In this document: positions 8,971 to 18,081 of the stretch, piece after piece
Position numbering within the stretch: position 1 is the stretch's first letter
Layout of the letters: the number at the start of each line of letters is the position of its first letter
Source: DASUBV01 sp963822485
Lineage (GTDB): Bacteria; Actinomycetota; Actinomycetes; Streptosporangiales; Streptosporangiaceae
Direction of reading: 5' to 3'
Length of the DNA: 64,000 nt
NCBI GenBank assembly: GCA_963822485.1
Contig: CAWGHW010000007.1
Location: 186,001-250,000, forward strand
The notes under the pieces: generated by a model
The model's input: the letters and a program-made list of their open reading frames with translations, nothing else
Told to the model about the DNA's origin: nothing
Database searches by the model: none
Position numbers and translations under genes: made by a program

Positions 8971-9762
8971 TCAGCCCGAGGAGCTGGCCTTGGCCTTCTT
9001 GTCCGGGTGACGGTTGTCCCGCACGTACAGGACGGGCTGCCTGCGGTCGCCGGAGCTGCGACGGTCCAGCTCGAACAGGGTCGTCGCGGTCATCAGGTCG
9101 CTGAGCTTGGCGTAGCCCCAGTTGCGGGAGTCGAAGTCGGGGCGCTGCTGGGTCAGGATGTGGCCCACCGAGGCGAGCTGGGCCCAGCCGTCGTCGTCGG
9201 AGGCGGCCTCCACCGCCTGCCGCAGCTGGCCCACCAGCCCGGCATCTCGCTTGAGCTGGGCCGCCGTGGTGCGCGGCGTCGGCTGGATGACGGCCCCGGC
9301 CGGGGTGGTCGTGCTCTCGGCGTAGGTGAGGTTCTCGATGTAGATGAACTTGTCGCAGGCGGCCACGAACGGCTTAGGCGTCTTGCGCTCGCCGAACCCG
9401 TACACGGTCAGGCCGGACTCCCGGATGCGCGCGGCCAGCCGGGTGAAGTCGCTGTCGCTGGACACGATGCAGAACCCGTCGAAGCGCCCGGAGTACAGCA
9501 GGTCCATGGCGTCGATGACCATGGCCGCATCCGTGGCGTTCTTCCCGGTGGTGTAGGCGAACTGCTGGATGGGCTGGATCGACTGGGCCAGCAGCTGGTC
9601 CTTCCAGCCCTTCAGGCTGGTGCCGGTCCAGTCACCGTAGGCCCGCTTGACGTGCGCGGTCCCGTACTTGGCCACCTCGGCCAGCAGGCCCTCGGTGATC
9701 GAGGGCGGCGCGTTGTCGGCGTCGATCAGCACCGCGAGGCGGGCCGGGTTCTCGTCGACCAT
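8971..9762 (-). CDS. NYN domain protein with C-terminal OST-HTH/LOTUS-like domain
   Basis: A 263-residue protein. The NYN (PIN-like) nuclease domain is shown by AVLIDADNAPPS (residues about 10-21), NATDAAMVIDAMDLLYSG and FCIVSSDSDFTRLAARIRES, which supply the acidic metal-binding cluster. The C-terminal part (residues about 170-250, including VGHILTQQRPDFDSRNWGYA then LSDLM) resembles an OST-HTH/LOTUS RNA-binding module. It is expected to be a cytoplasmic RNase or RNA-binding factor of the LabA/DUF88 group. The start lies one base after the stop of the upstream LLM oxidoreductase gene. Confidence 0.88.
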   Translation of the reverse strand: MVDENPARLAVLIDADNAPPSITEGLLAEVAKYGTAHVKRAYGDWTGTSLKGWKDQLLAQSIQPIQQFAYTTGKNATDAAMVIDAMDLLYSGRFDGFCIVSSDSDFTRLAARIRESGLTVYGFGERKTPKPFVAACDKFIYIENLTYAESTTTPAGAVIQPTPRTTAAQLKRDAGLVGQLRQAVEAASDDDGWAQLASVGHILTQQRPDFDSRNWGYAKLSDLMTATTLFELDRRSSGDRRQPVLYVRDNRHPDKKAKASSSG

Positions 9763-9763
9763 G

Positions 9764-10816
9764 TCAGGCCGCCCGGATGAGGGCCGGGGTCAGCGCCGTC
9801 ATGGCCTGCCGGACGGGATCCAGGCCAGGCCGGGCGGTGATGACCCGGACGATGGCCTCGTCCAGCCCGGCGCTCAGCCGGGCCAGCGCGGCGGGCGCGC
9901 CCGCGGCCGGGCCGAAGTAGCCCACGGCATGCAGCATCGAGTCCGGCGCGGCGGCCACCAGCTCGGGCCAGGCCGCGCCCTGGTCGCGCCGCTCCTCCAG
10001 CTCGCGCAGCTCGGCGTCGAAGCCCATCTGGGTGAACAGCCCGCGGTAGCCGGCGTCCTGCGGAATCCCCGGCCGGCCCATGGCGTAGCCCAGTACCTGG
10101 GCCCCGAAGGCCTGCCGCGCGGCGTCCACGTCGTCGTCAATGCAGACCCGGATGTACATGGTCATCGGCACGCTGCCGGGGGCGCGGCCGGCCCGGGCGC
10201 TGCCCTCGTCGATGCGGGCCCGGCTCTCGGCGATGCGCTCGGGCGTGGCCCAGTTGAGCAGCGCGCCGTCGGCGGTCTCGCCGGCCAGCCGGAGCATCTG
10301 CGGGCCGAGCGCGGCCAGGTAGACCGGCGCGTCCGGCAGGTCCCTGACGCCCAGCGAGGCGGGCTGGGGCCAGCCCGGCGTGCCGCCTTCCGCAGCGTCA
10401 GTCACCGGCGGCCCGTCGCTGACCGTCTTGCCCGCCAGCAGGTCCCTGACCTGGGTGACGTAGTCGCGCATCACGGTGATGGGCCGGTTGGCCAGGCCGA
10501 CGGAGGCCCAGAAGCCCGGCCCGTAGCCGCCGGTGCCCAGGCCGAGCACGAACTGGCCGCCGGAGAACTGGGCCAGCGTGGCGGCCTGCGCGGCCAGGCT
10601 CAGGGGAGTCCACATCCGGGCCGCGGGCACCACCGAGATCCCGGTGCGCAGCCGGGTGTCGTGCGACCAGGCCGCGCAGACATGGAAGGAGTCGGGCACC
10701 CCGCCCGCCGGGGTCCACAGGCTTTCGAAGCCCAGGCCGGCGGCCTCGCGCGCGGCGGCGCGCAGGTCCTCGAGCGGTAGGCCGAGCCGGGCATCCAGTC
10801 CTATGCCGATCAGCAT
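9764..10816 (-). CDS. LLM class F420-dependent oxidoreductase
   Basis: About 350 residues from the ATG at 10816 (IGIGLDARLGLPLEDLRAAA). Typical luciferase-like features are AAGLGFESLWT, TGISVVPAARMWTPLSLAAQ, FVLGLGTGGYGPGF and YLAALGPQMLRLAGE. Actinobacterial members usually use the deazaflavin F420 rather than FMN. The natural substrate is unknown. It is followed after one base by the NYN gene. Confidence 0.85.
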   Translation of the reverse strand: MLIGIGLDARLGLPLEDLRAAAREAAGLGFESLWTPAGGVPDSFHVCAAWSHDTRLRTGISVVPAARMWTPLSLAAQAATLAQFSGGQFVLGLGTGGYGPGFWASVGLANRPITVMRDYVTQVRDLLAGKTVSDGPPVTDAAEGGTPGWPQPASLGVRDLPDAPVYLAALGPQMLRLAGETADGALLNWATPERIAESRARIDEGSARAGRAPGSVPMTMYIRVCIDDDVDAARQAFGAQVLGYAMGRPGIPQDAGYRGLFTQMGFDAELRELEERRDQGAAWPELVAAAPDSMLHAVGYFGPAAGAPAALARLSAGLDEAIVRVITARPGLDPVRQAMTALTPALIRAA

Positions 10817-10855
10817 GAACAGCAGTATGCCGGATCCAGGCCGGCCTGCCGGCAC

Positions 10856-11581
10856 TCAGCCAGCGGCGTCGTCCGGCGAATAACCGGCTGCTTCAGGCAG
10901 GTGCCAGAACGGGCCGGTCAGGCCCGAGGCCTCCAGCAGGGCCTGATTGTGCTCACGGGTGTGCGGCGCGAAGTCCTCGCGCAGCCGGTCGCCGTACCAG
11001 GGCTGGGCCAGCCGCCACACCGAGCCGGCCGCCGCGACCTGGCCGTCGGACTGGCCCGTCGCCGCCGCCCAGCGCCGGGCGTGGTCCTGGTCGCAGCACA
11101 GCCGGATCGACGTGCAGGTCCGCACGACGTCGTCCCACCAGCGCGCCGCCGGGAGCGGGAACCACACCGCGAGTTCCGCGTCCGGCGCCCGGCTCGGGCC
11201 GGCCGGCACCCGCAGCTGCGCGCCGCAGTCCGGGCAGGCGGTGTCGATCAGCACGTCCAGGTTCAGCGCGGCGCTGATCCCGAACGAGTCCCATGCGCAG
11301 CCGCCCCACCAGCGCCGGTCGTCGGTCCCGTCCAGCGGGGTGACCACGAAGGCCATCGGCGCCGCGGAGAACGGGTGCGCCATGCGGATCGCGTCCCCGT
11401 CCGGGGTCAGCACCAGGGCGTGCCGCTCGGCCAGCTCGGCCAGCCCGTGCCCGGCCTGGTCCGGCGTGCAGCCGGCCCGCCGGGCGATCTCGCGCAGCGA
11501 GGGTGCCCGTCCCTCGGCGGCCAGCGTGTCGTACACCACCCGGCGCAGCCGGGTGAGATCGGCATCCGTCATGAGCGCCAC
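10856..11581 (-). CDS. MerB-like alkylmercury lyase family protein
   Basis: A 241-residue protein with an N-terminal winged-helix-like region (SLREIARRAGCTPDQAGHGL) and a C-terminal MerB-like core. Aligning by eye to the plasmid R831b MerB, Cys95 and Asp98 in GGCAWDSF match catalytic Cys96 and Asp99, and Cys156 in VVRTCTSIR matches Cys159, so the full triad that breaks the carbon-mercury bond appears present. A second pair, CPDC (116-119), is also there. There is no merA, merR or mercury transporter nearby, and the upstream gene is a TetR regulator. Organomercurial cleavage is possible but unproved. The gene overlaps the TetR gene by 13 bases. Confidence 0.75.
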   Translation of the reverse strand: MALMTDADLTRLRRVVYDTLAAEGRAPSLREIARRAGCTPDQAGHGLAELAERHALVLTPDGDAIRMAHPFSAAPMAFVVTPLDGTDDRRWWGGCAWDSFGISAALNLDVLIDTACPDCGAQLRVPAGPSRAPDAELAVWFPLPAARWWDDVVRTCTSIRLCCDQDHARRWAAATGQSDGQVAAAGSVWRLAQPWYGDRLREDFAPHTREHNQALLEASGLTGPFWHLPEAAGYSPDDAAG

Positions 11582-12153
11582 GATACGGCTCGGCCCGGGC
11601 CGATCAGCAGCTCGCGGCCCGCCCGCAGCACGGTCCGGCGCACGTCCTCGGGGTCGTCCAGCCCGGCCCCCGCCCTGGCTCCGTCGTGCAGCAGCACCAG
11701 GACCTGCCCGGCGTACTCGGGATCGGGATGCCCGGCCCGCTCGGCCAGCCCGGTGACGGTCTCCCGCAGCCAGGCCCGGTGCTCGGCGATCACGGCCCGC
11801 ACCCGGTCGTCAGGGTCGGGGTACTCCGCGGCCGCGTTGACGAAATGACAGCCGCGGAAGCCAGCGGCGCCGATGGTCGCGGCGGTGTGGTCGAGCAGCA
11901 CCGTGAGCCCGGCCGACGCCGGGACCCGCCCGGCCGTGGCCTCCAGGGCCGCCCGCAGTTCGGCGTCGGCGGCCTTGAGGTAGGCCACCACCAGGTCCTC
12001 CTTGGCCGGGAAGTGCCGGTAGAAGGTAGCCCTGGTGACGCCGGCCTCGGTGACCAGCCGGTCCACCGGCACCGTGTGGATGCCCTCGGCGTAGAACAGC
12101 CGCCCGGCGGTGGCCAGCAGCCGCTCCCGCGGGTTCGGCCGTTTCGGTGCCAT
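11569..12153 (-). CDS. TetR family transcriptional regulator
   Basis: A 194-residue TetR protein: helix-turn-helix in residues about 10-55 (RERLLATAGRLFYAEGIHTV, then VTEAGVTRATFYRHFPAKED) and a C-terminal domain containing FRGCHFVNAAAEYPDPDD, the sequence type seen in YcdC/AcrR-like regulators that keep a conserved Cys in the pocket. It overlaps the start of the MerB-like gene and is preceded by a perfect 14-bp palindrome, so it likely represses itself and the MerB-like gene. Confidence 0.88.
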   Translation of the reverse strand: MAPKRPNPRERLLATAGRLFYAEGIHTVPVDRLVTEAGVTRATFYRHFPAKEDLVVAYLKAADAELRAALEATAGRVPASAGLTVLLDHTAATIGAAGFRGCHFVNAAAEYPDPDDRVRAVIAEHRAWLRETVTGLAERAGHPDPEYAGQVLVLLHDGARAGAGLDDPEDVRRTVLRAGRELLIGPGRAVSWRS

Positions 12154-12168
12154 GCGCGCAGTATAGGA

Positions 12169-12182
12169 ACAGAACGTTCTGT
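12169..12182. promoter_or_regulatory. Perfect 14-bp palindrome ACAGAACGTTCTGT, TetR operator candidate
   Basis: The palindrome lies 15 bases upstream of the TetR ATG and downstream of the GH3 stop, so it belongs to the TetR/MerB-like transcription unit. Its form (ACAGAACG|CGTTCTGT type half-sites) is typical of TetR-family operators. Binding is inferred. Confidence 0.7.
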
Positions 12183-12202
12183 CGACCCGGGGCTGGCCGA
12201 CC

Positions 12203-14579
12203 CTAGGCCGGGTCGGTGACCGTGTCCGTGTCCGTGATGATCACCGGGGTGTCCAGCACGCGGTCGGGGCCCGCGACCCGGCCGGGGCCGGTCAGGGTGA
12301 ACGAGCCGCGCAGCGGCAGGCGGTCCGACGCTCCGCCGACGCCGACCCGGATCTCGCCGGGCTCCACGATGCGCTCCCCGGTCAGACCGCAGAACGCGGT
12401 CCGGTCGGCGTGCACGCGGAACGTCACCCGGCGGGCCTGGCCGGGCGCCAGCTCCAGCCGGGCGAACCCGGCCAGCCAGCGCACCGGCTGCACGACCTGG
12501 GCCACGGGGTCGCTCAGGTACAGCTGCACGACCTCGGCGCCGGGCCGAGGGCCGGTGTTGCGCACGGTGCAGGCGATCTCGGCTAGCCCGTCGGCGGGGA
12601 TCTCGGCGGCCGAGATGGCCAGGTCGGAGTACCCGAAGGTGGTGTAGGACAGGCCGTGCCCGAAGGCGAACAGCGGCGTCGGGTCCACGGAGCTGCCCGG
12701 GTGGGCGGAGGCCAGGCGGGACCGCAGGTAGGACGCGGGCTGCCCGGCGGGCGAGGCCGGCATCTCGACGGGCAGCCGGCCGCTGGGCACCACGCGCCCG
12801 GACAGCACCCCGGCGATCGCGGGCCCGCCCTCCTCGCCGGGGAAGAATGCCTGCACCACGGCGGCGAGCAGGCCGGCCACCTCGCCGATCGCGTACGGGC
12901 GGCCAGTGATCAGCACGGCGACCACCGGCGTGCCGGTGTCGGCCAGCGCGTGCAGCAGATCCTGCTGGACGCCGGGCAGCTTGAGCTCGGTCGCGTCGCA
13001 GCCCTCGCCGGAGGTGCCCCGGCCGAACAGCCCGGCCTCGTCGCCGACCACGACCACGGCCAGGTCGGCGGCCGCGGCCGCGGCCACGGCCGCGCCGAAC
13101 CCGGTCCGGTCGCCGGAGCGGACGGCGCAGCCGCGGGCGTAGCTCACGTCGGGCAGTTCCTGGCCGCAGGGCGTCCAGCACGGTGACGACCTCCACCCCG
13201 GCCTGGCCAGGGTGGTCAGGGTCGCCGTGCGCGCCACCGAGATGTCGGGGCATGCTGTAGCAGCCGAAGAACGCCAGCGGGTCATCGGCCAGCGGGCCGA
13301 CGACCGCGACCCGGGTGGTCCGGGCGATCGGCAGCGCGCCGGCCGGGTTGGCCAGCAGGATCACGGATTCCTCGGCCAGGCGGCGGGCCAGGGCGCGACT
13401 CGCGGGCGGGTCCAGGTCCGGGCTGGAGGCAGTGCCCGGCACCGGAGTCCAGCCGGGGTCGAGCAGGCCCAGCTCGCACTTCTGCCGGAGCACCCGGGCC
13501 ACGGCCCGGTCCACCAGCTCCGCGGTGACCTCGCCGGCCTCGGCGGCGGCGAGCAGGGGCGCGCCGTAGCACCGAACGCTGGGCAGCTCCGTGTCCACGC
13601 CCGCGGCCAGGGCCAGGGCCGCGGCCCCGGCGGGCGTCGCGGCGACCGCGTGCTGTAACTCCAGGAACGAGATGGCGTAATAGTCGGACACGACCAGGCC
13701 GCCGAAGCCCAGCGTGCCGCGCAGCGTCGCGCCGAGCAGCCTGGTGTCCGCGGTGGCGGGCACGCCATCCACGGCGATGTAGGAGGGCATCACGCTGCGG
13801 GCGCCGCCCAGCCGGACGCCCATCTCGAACGGGGGCAGGATGACGTCGGCGAACTCCCGCCGGCCGATGGCCACGGGGGCCATGTTGCGGCCCGCGCGGG
13901 AGGCGGAGTACCCGGCGAAGTGCTTGAGCGTGGCGTGCACGCCGGCCGACTGGAGGCCGGTCACGTAGGCGGTCCCGATGGTGCCGACCAGGTAGGGGTC
14001 CTCGCCGATGGTCTCCTCGGTCCGGCCCCAGCGGGCGTCGCGGGTCACGTCGAGCACCGGGGCCAGGCCCTGGTGCACGCCGACCGCGCGCATGCTGGTG
14101 CCAATGGCGGCGGCCATGTTCGCGACCAGCACCGGGTCAAAGCTGGCCCCCCAGGCCAGCGGGGTGGGGAAGATGGTCGCCGACCAGGCGGCTAAGCCGG
14201 TCAGGCACTCCTCGTGGGCCACGGCGGGGATGCCGAGCCGGCTGGCGGCCGCGATCCGCGCCTGGAGCCCGGCCAGCGCGCGGATCCCGGCCGCGGGTGG
14301 CACCGGGCGCGTGCCGAACACCCGGGTGAGCTGCCCGATCCCGTGCCGGATGAGCTCGTCCAGCGGCGGCTGCTCGTCGCTGAACTGGTCCTGCAGGGGG
14401 GCCACGCCGTCGCCATCGGCCGACGCGCCCATCCAGACGCTGCCGAGCTGAGCGACCTTCTCCTCCAGGGTCATCCGGCCGAGCAGGTCGGCGACGCGGT
14501 CGTCGGCGGATCGCGACGGGTCACGCCAGATTTCGGTGGTCTGGGTGTCGTCGAGCGGCCGGGTCACCGCGGGTCCCAT
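12203..14579 (-). pseudogene. Glycoside hydrolase family 3 (beta-xylosidase/beta-glucosidase-like), frameshifted
   Basis: Two frames rejoin into about 790 residues, the usual length for intracellular BxlA-type GH3 enzymes. The N-terminal part has MTLEEKVAQLGSVW, GLAPVLDVTRDARWGRTEET and LKHFAGYSASRAGRN, and the nucleophile region GGLVVSDYYAI. The C-terminal part has VVVVGDEAGLFGRG, RVVPSGRLPVEMP, LFAFGHGLSYTTF and a fibronectin-like end. The shift is near 13160 (VLDALR to QELPDVSYARGC). No signal peptide. Its start overlaps the LacI stop by 16 bases. With the divergent ABC importer it should hydrolyse imported xylo- or gluco-oligosaccharides. The open frame continuing to 11790 is spurious. 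Confidence 0.8.
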
Positions 14580-15595
14580 GCCGCGGTCGACTCTCGCACG
14601 ATCAGCTCGGTGGCCAGCTCCACCCGGCTGGGCCGCAGCGGCAGGCCCTCGATGAGCTCGCCCAGCATCTGCGCGGCCGCCCGGCCCATCTCGGCCAGCG
14701 GCTGGCGCACGGTGGTCAGCGGCGGGGACACCCAGCGCGCGACGGGCAGATCGTCCAGGCCGACCACGCTCAGGTCCTGCGGGATCCGCAGGCTGCGCTG
14801 GCGGGCCGCCTCGTAGACGCCGAACGCCTGCTGGTCGTTGCCGGAGAAGATCGCGGTCGGCGGCTCGGGCAGGCTGAGCAGCGCGCTGCCGTGGATGAAG
14901 CCGCCCTCGTGCTGGAAGTCACCGTGCCGTACCAGCGCCGGATCGAACGGCACCCCGGCCCGGTCCAGGGCCGACCGGTACCCGTCGATCCGGGCCCGGC
15001 TGCACAGGTAGTCACCGGGCCCGGCGATGGCGCCGATCCGCCGGTGACCCAGGCCGAGCAGGTGCTCGGTGGCGGCCAGGCCCGCGGCCCAGTTGGTGGC
15101 GCCGACGCTGGGCTGGTCCGGCGGCGGCGGATTGACCGGGTCCACGACGACCAGCGGGATGCCGGCGCCGCGCAGCTGGCCGAGCTGGGTGTCGGTCAGC
15201 TCCGAGGTCACCAGGATCACCCCGTCGGTGTCGTGGCTGGCCAGCGCGCTGGTCCAGCTGGCCGGGCGCGCGTTGCCGTGCCGCACCGCGGATACCGTGA
15301 TGCCCGTCTCGTGGATGGCGCCCCACTCCTCCACGCCGCGCAGTATCTCCACCGCCCACGGGCTGTCCAGGCCGTTGAACACCAGGTCGATCAGCCCCGA
15401 GCGGCGGTGCCGGCGCATGCCGCTGCGCGAGTAGTGGTGCTGCTCCAGCAGCCGCTCCACCCGGGTGCGGGTGGCGGGAGCCACGTCCGGGCGCCCGTTG
15501 ACCACCTTGGACACCGTCGGCAGTGAGACGCCGGCCTCGGCCGCGATGGCGGCCAGCGTCGTGCGGCCCTCGACCCTCGCTCTCTCACTCGGCAA
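14564..15595 (-). CDS. LacI family transcriptional regulator of the oligosaccharide locus
   Basis: About 343 residues from a TTG at 15595, chosen because GGGGAG lies 6 bases upstream and it puts the HTH (TLAAIAAEAGVSLPTVSKVV) at the usual distance from the N-terminus. The sugar-binding domain shows GVILVTSELT, IPLVVVDPVNPP, HRRIGAIAGP and PTAIFSGNDQQAFGVYEAAR. Extending to the ATG at 15712 would place a palindromic operator inside the gene. It is arranged like bxlR of streptomycetes: divergent from an ABC sugar importer, with the GH3 gene directly downstream and overlapping. Confidence 0.85.
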   Translation of the reverse strand: MPSERARVEGRTTLAAIAAEAGVSLPTVSKVVNGRPDVAPATRTRVERLLEQHHYSRSGMRRHRRSGLIDLVFNGLDSPWAVEILRGVEEWGAIHETGITVSAVRHGNARPASWTSALASHDTDGVILVTSELTDTQLGQLRGAGIPLVVVDPVNPPPPDQPSVGATNWAAGLAATEHLLGLGHRRIGAIAGPGDYLCSRARIDGYRSALDRAGVPFDPALVRHGDFQHEGGFIHGSALLSLPEPPTAIFSGNDQQAFGVYEAARQRSLRIPQDLSVVGLDDLPVARWVSPPLTTVRQPLAEMGRAAAQMLGELIEGLPLRPSRVELATELIVRESTAAWDPR

Positions 15596-15613
15596 TGGCT
15601 GCTCCCCGGATCC

Positions 15614-15625
15614 CGAAACATTTCG
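15614..15625. promoter_or_regulatory. LacI-type operator CGAAACATTTCG
   Basis: A palindrome with 5-base arms (CGAAA/TTTCG), 19 bases upstream of the proposed TTG start of the LacI gene. It matches the two degenerate sites near the ABC operon and is probably the autoregulatory site. Confidence 0.65.
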
Positions 15626-15760
15626 ATCACGACATCGTAACTCAACCTGCATGATCACCACACTATGTACGCATATGGGATCAGCATAAGTAAGGCGAAT
15701 AATGGCGAACAAGGGGGGTTGACCCCGGTCAAATGCGTCTCTAGTATGTCAGGCACATTC

Positions 15761-15783
15761 CGAAATGTTTTCTAAAGGTTTCG
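15761..15783. promoter_or_regulatory. Paired degenerate LacI operators before the ABC importer
   Basis: CGAAATGTTTTC (15761-15772) and CTAAAGGTTTCG (15772-15783) each resemble the CGAAA-N2-TTTCG operator with one or two mismatches, and they abut. They lie 46 to 69 bases upstream of the substrate-binding protein start, so the LacI protein would repress both divergent units. Confidence 0.55.
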
Positions 15784-15829
15784 CAGATATTGAGGGGCCA
15801 AGCACCCGATCGAGACCGGGAGGAAACTA

Positions 15830-17185
15830 ATGCCTGACACACCCGGACGTCCGGCCCGGCGGGCTCGCCGTCATACCTGGTTAGTAGCGGCCTTACTGGC
15901 GAGCGCCGTTCTCGCGCTGGCCGCCTGCGGATCCGCGGCCGGCGGCGGCAAGCAGTCCCATAGCGGTGGATCGAGCGGTACCACGGTCACCATGTGGCTG
16001 GTCACGACCGGCCCGAGCCCGGCCAATACCGCCGTGCAGAGCCTGGCCAGCTCGTTCGACAAGAGCCACCCGAAAGACCACATCACGATCGACTTCGTCG
16101 AGAACCAGTCCTACAAGCAGAAGATCCAGCTCGCGATGGGTGCGGGCAACCCGCCGACGGTCTTCTGGACCTGGGGCGGCGGGATTCTCCAGCAGTACAT
16201 CAAGGCCGGCGACGTCTACGGCCTGGGCCACCCGTCCTGGCTGAGCTCGTTCCTGCCGTCGTCGCTGGGGGCGGTCACCGACAACGGCCAGGTCTACGGC
16301 GTCCCGGTCGAGGGCACCCAGCCGGTGTACTTCTTCTACAACAAGTCCATCTTCGCCAAGTACCACCTGACGTTCCCGACCACGTTCAGCGGCCTGCTGT
16401 CCACGGTGGCCAAGCTCAAGTCGCACGGGATCGCGCCGATCTCGCTGGCCAATGGCGATCAATGGCCCGGCCTGATGTACCTGGAGTACCTGACCGACCG
16501 TGTCGGCGGGCCCTCCGTGGCCAAGGCCCTGCAATCCAACGCGGCGAGCGGCTGGTCCAATCCCGCGGTCACCAAGGCGCTGGAGGATATCCAGCAGCTG
16601 GTGAAGGCCGGGGCGTTCCAGAGCGGCTACGACTCCCTGCACTACAGCGGCGGCGGCTCTGACGCCCTGGTGTACAGCGGAAAGGCAGCGATGCAACTGA
16701 TGGGTGACTGGGATATCTCCAGCATCCTCGGGTCGGACAAGTCCTTCGTCAATGGCGGCAACCTGGGCATGGCCCCGTTCCCGGTCGTGGCCGGCGGTCA
16801 GGGCAGCCCGGCGGACCTGGCCGGCAACACCGCCAGCTACGTCGGCATCGCCAGCCACGCCACCGCAGCTCAGAAGGCCGTCGCCGTGGCCTTCTTCAAG
16901 GACGAGCTGACCTCGGCCAGCTACGCCAAGGCCGAGGTGGCAGCGGGCGAGGTGCCGGTCACCACGGGCGCGTCCTCGCTGTTCAGCGGTCAGCTCGCGC
17001 CGTACGACACGACCATCTACAACTCGGTCACCAAGGCCCCGAGCTTCCAGTACTCCTGGGACCAGGCGATGACCCCGCAGGTGGCGACGACGATGCTGAC
17101 CAACCTGGCCCAGGTCTTCGAGCTGTCGCAGACCCCGCAGAAGTTCGAGTCGCTGCTCAACAAGCAGGCCAAGTCCGGCTCATGA
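15830..17185 (+). CDS. ABC transporter sugar-binding lipoprotein
   Basis: A 451-residue family-1 solute-binding protein. A basic N-terminus and a hydrophobic stretch end in LAACGS, a lipobox whose Cys would be lipidated at about residue 33. The body has FVENQSYKQKIQLAMGAGNP, VPVEGTQPVYFFYNKSIFAK and LMGDWDISSI, typical of oligosaccharide-binding proteins. It captures sugars outside the membrane and feeds the two permeases downstream, whose start overlaps its stop. The layout matches bxlE of Streptomyces (xylobiose uptake), but the actual sugar is not determined. Confidence 0.88.
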   Translation: MPDTPGRPARRARRHTWLVAALLASAVLALAACGSAAGGGKQSHSGGSSGTTVTMWLVTTGPSPANTAVQSLASSFDKSHPKDHITIDFVENQSYKQKIQLAMGAGNPPTVFWTWGGGILQQYIKAGDVYGLGHPSWLSSFLPSSLGAVTDNGQVYGVPVEGTQPVYFFYNKSIFAKYHLTFPTTFSGLLSTVAKLKSHGIAPISLANGDQWPGLMYLEYLTDRVGGPSVAKALQSNAASGWSNPAVTKALEDIQQLVKAGAFQSGYDSLHYSGGGSDALVYSGKAAMQLMGDWDISSILGSDKSFVNGGNLGMAPFPVVAGGQGSPADLAGNTASYVGIASHATAAQKAVAVAFFKDELTSASYAKAEVAAGEVPVTTGASSLFSGQLAPYDTTIYNSVTKAPSFQYSWDQAMTPQVATTMLTNLAQVFELSQTPQKFESLLNKQAKSGS

Positions 17186-18081
17186 CCCAGCGTCGGGGTA
17201 CCCGGCTGGCCGATATCACCGGCGTCGCCCCGCCGATGCTGCTGTTCGGCCTGTTCATCATCGTGCCGATGATCGCCGCGGTGGTGCTCAGCTTCGTGCG
17301 GTGGAACGGGCTGGGCGCGCCGCACTGGGCGGGCGGGTCCAACTGGGCCGAGTTCTTCCGCGACCCGGTGGCCCGCACCTCGGTGATCGTCACGGCCAAG
17401 CTGGTGGTGCTGAGCTACGTGGTGCAGACGCCGATCTCGCTGGCGCTGGGCCTGTTCACCGCGGGCCAGCAGCGCTACCGGTCGGTCTACGCGACGATCT
17501 ACGTGCTGCCGCTGCTGCTGTCCACGGCGGGGATCGCGCTGATGTGGGAGTCGCTGCTCGACCCGAGCTTCGGCGCGCTCAGCGCGCTGGCCAAGTCCTG
17601 GCACCTGGGCTTCCTCCAGCAGAACTGGCTGGGCAGCCCGAACCTGACCCTGTACGTGGTGGTCGCGATCATCGCCTGGCAGTTCATCCCGTTCCACACG
17701 CTGCTGTACGCGGTGGGCCGCCGGCAGATCCCGGCCGTGCTGTACGAGGCGGCCACACTGGACGGGGCCAGCCCGCTGCGCACGTTCTGGCGGATCACGC
17801 TGCCGCAGCTGCGCTACACCATCGTCACGTCGGGGATCTTGATGATCGTCGGGTCGCTGACCTACTTCGACATCATCTACATCATGACCGACGGGGGGCC
17901 GGGCTACACGACGCGCGTGCTGTCCCTGGACATGTACAACGTGGCGTTCCTCCAGGACCAGTACGGCTACGCCAGCGTGCTGGCGGTCATCCTGGGCGTG
18001 GTCGGCATCGCGGTGGCGGTCGGCCTGGTCCGCTTCACCGGCTTCGCGTCCATGGCCAGCCAGCAGGAAGGAGCCGCGTGA
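17182..18081 (+). CDS. ABC sugar transporter permease (MalF type)
   Basis: A 299-residue membrane protein with about six helices. It begins with PPMLLFGLFIIVPMIAAVVL and carries the EAA loop YEAATLDGASPLRTFWRITL that docks onto the ATPase. The ATG overlaps the stop of the binding protein (ATGA). It forms the channel with the next gene. No ATPase gene is present in the locus, so a shared MsiK-type ATPase encoded elsewhere is expected. Confidence 0.9.
   Translation: MTQRRGTRLADITGVAPPMLLFGLFIIVPMIAAVVLSFVRWNGLGAPHWAGGSNWAEFFRDPVARTSVIVTAKLVVLSYVVQTPISLALGLFTAGQQRYRSVYATIYVLPLLLSTAGIALMWESLLDPSFGALSALAKSWHLGFLQQNWLGSPNLTLYVVVAIIAWQFIPFHTLLYAVGRRQIPAVLYEAATLDGASPLRTFWRITLPQLRYTIVTSGILMIVGSLTYFDIIYIMTDGGPGYTTRVLSLDMYNVAFLQDQYGYASVLAVILGVVGIAVAVGLVRFTGFASMASQQEGAA

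Noticed and set aside
11790..14579. A single 929-residue open frame covering GH3 and the TetR antisense
   Set aside because: After about residue 475 it becomes an Arg/Gly-rich nonsense sequence, and after the GH3 stop it overlaps the TetR gene in another frame. The true C-terminal GH3 half is in the frame at 12203-13285.
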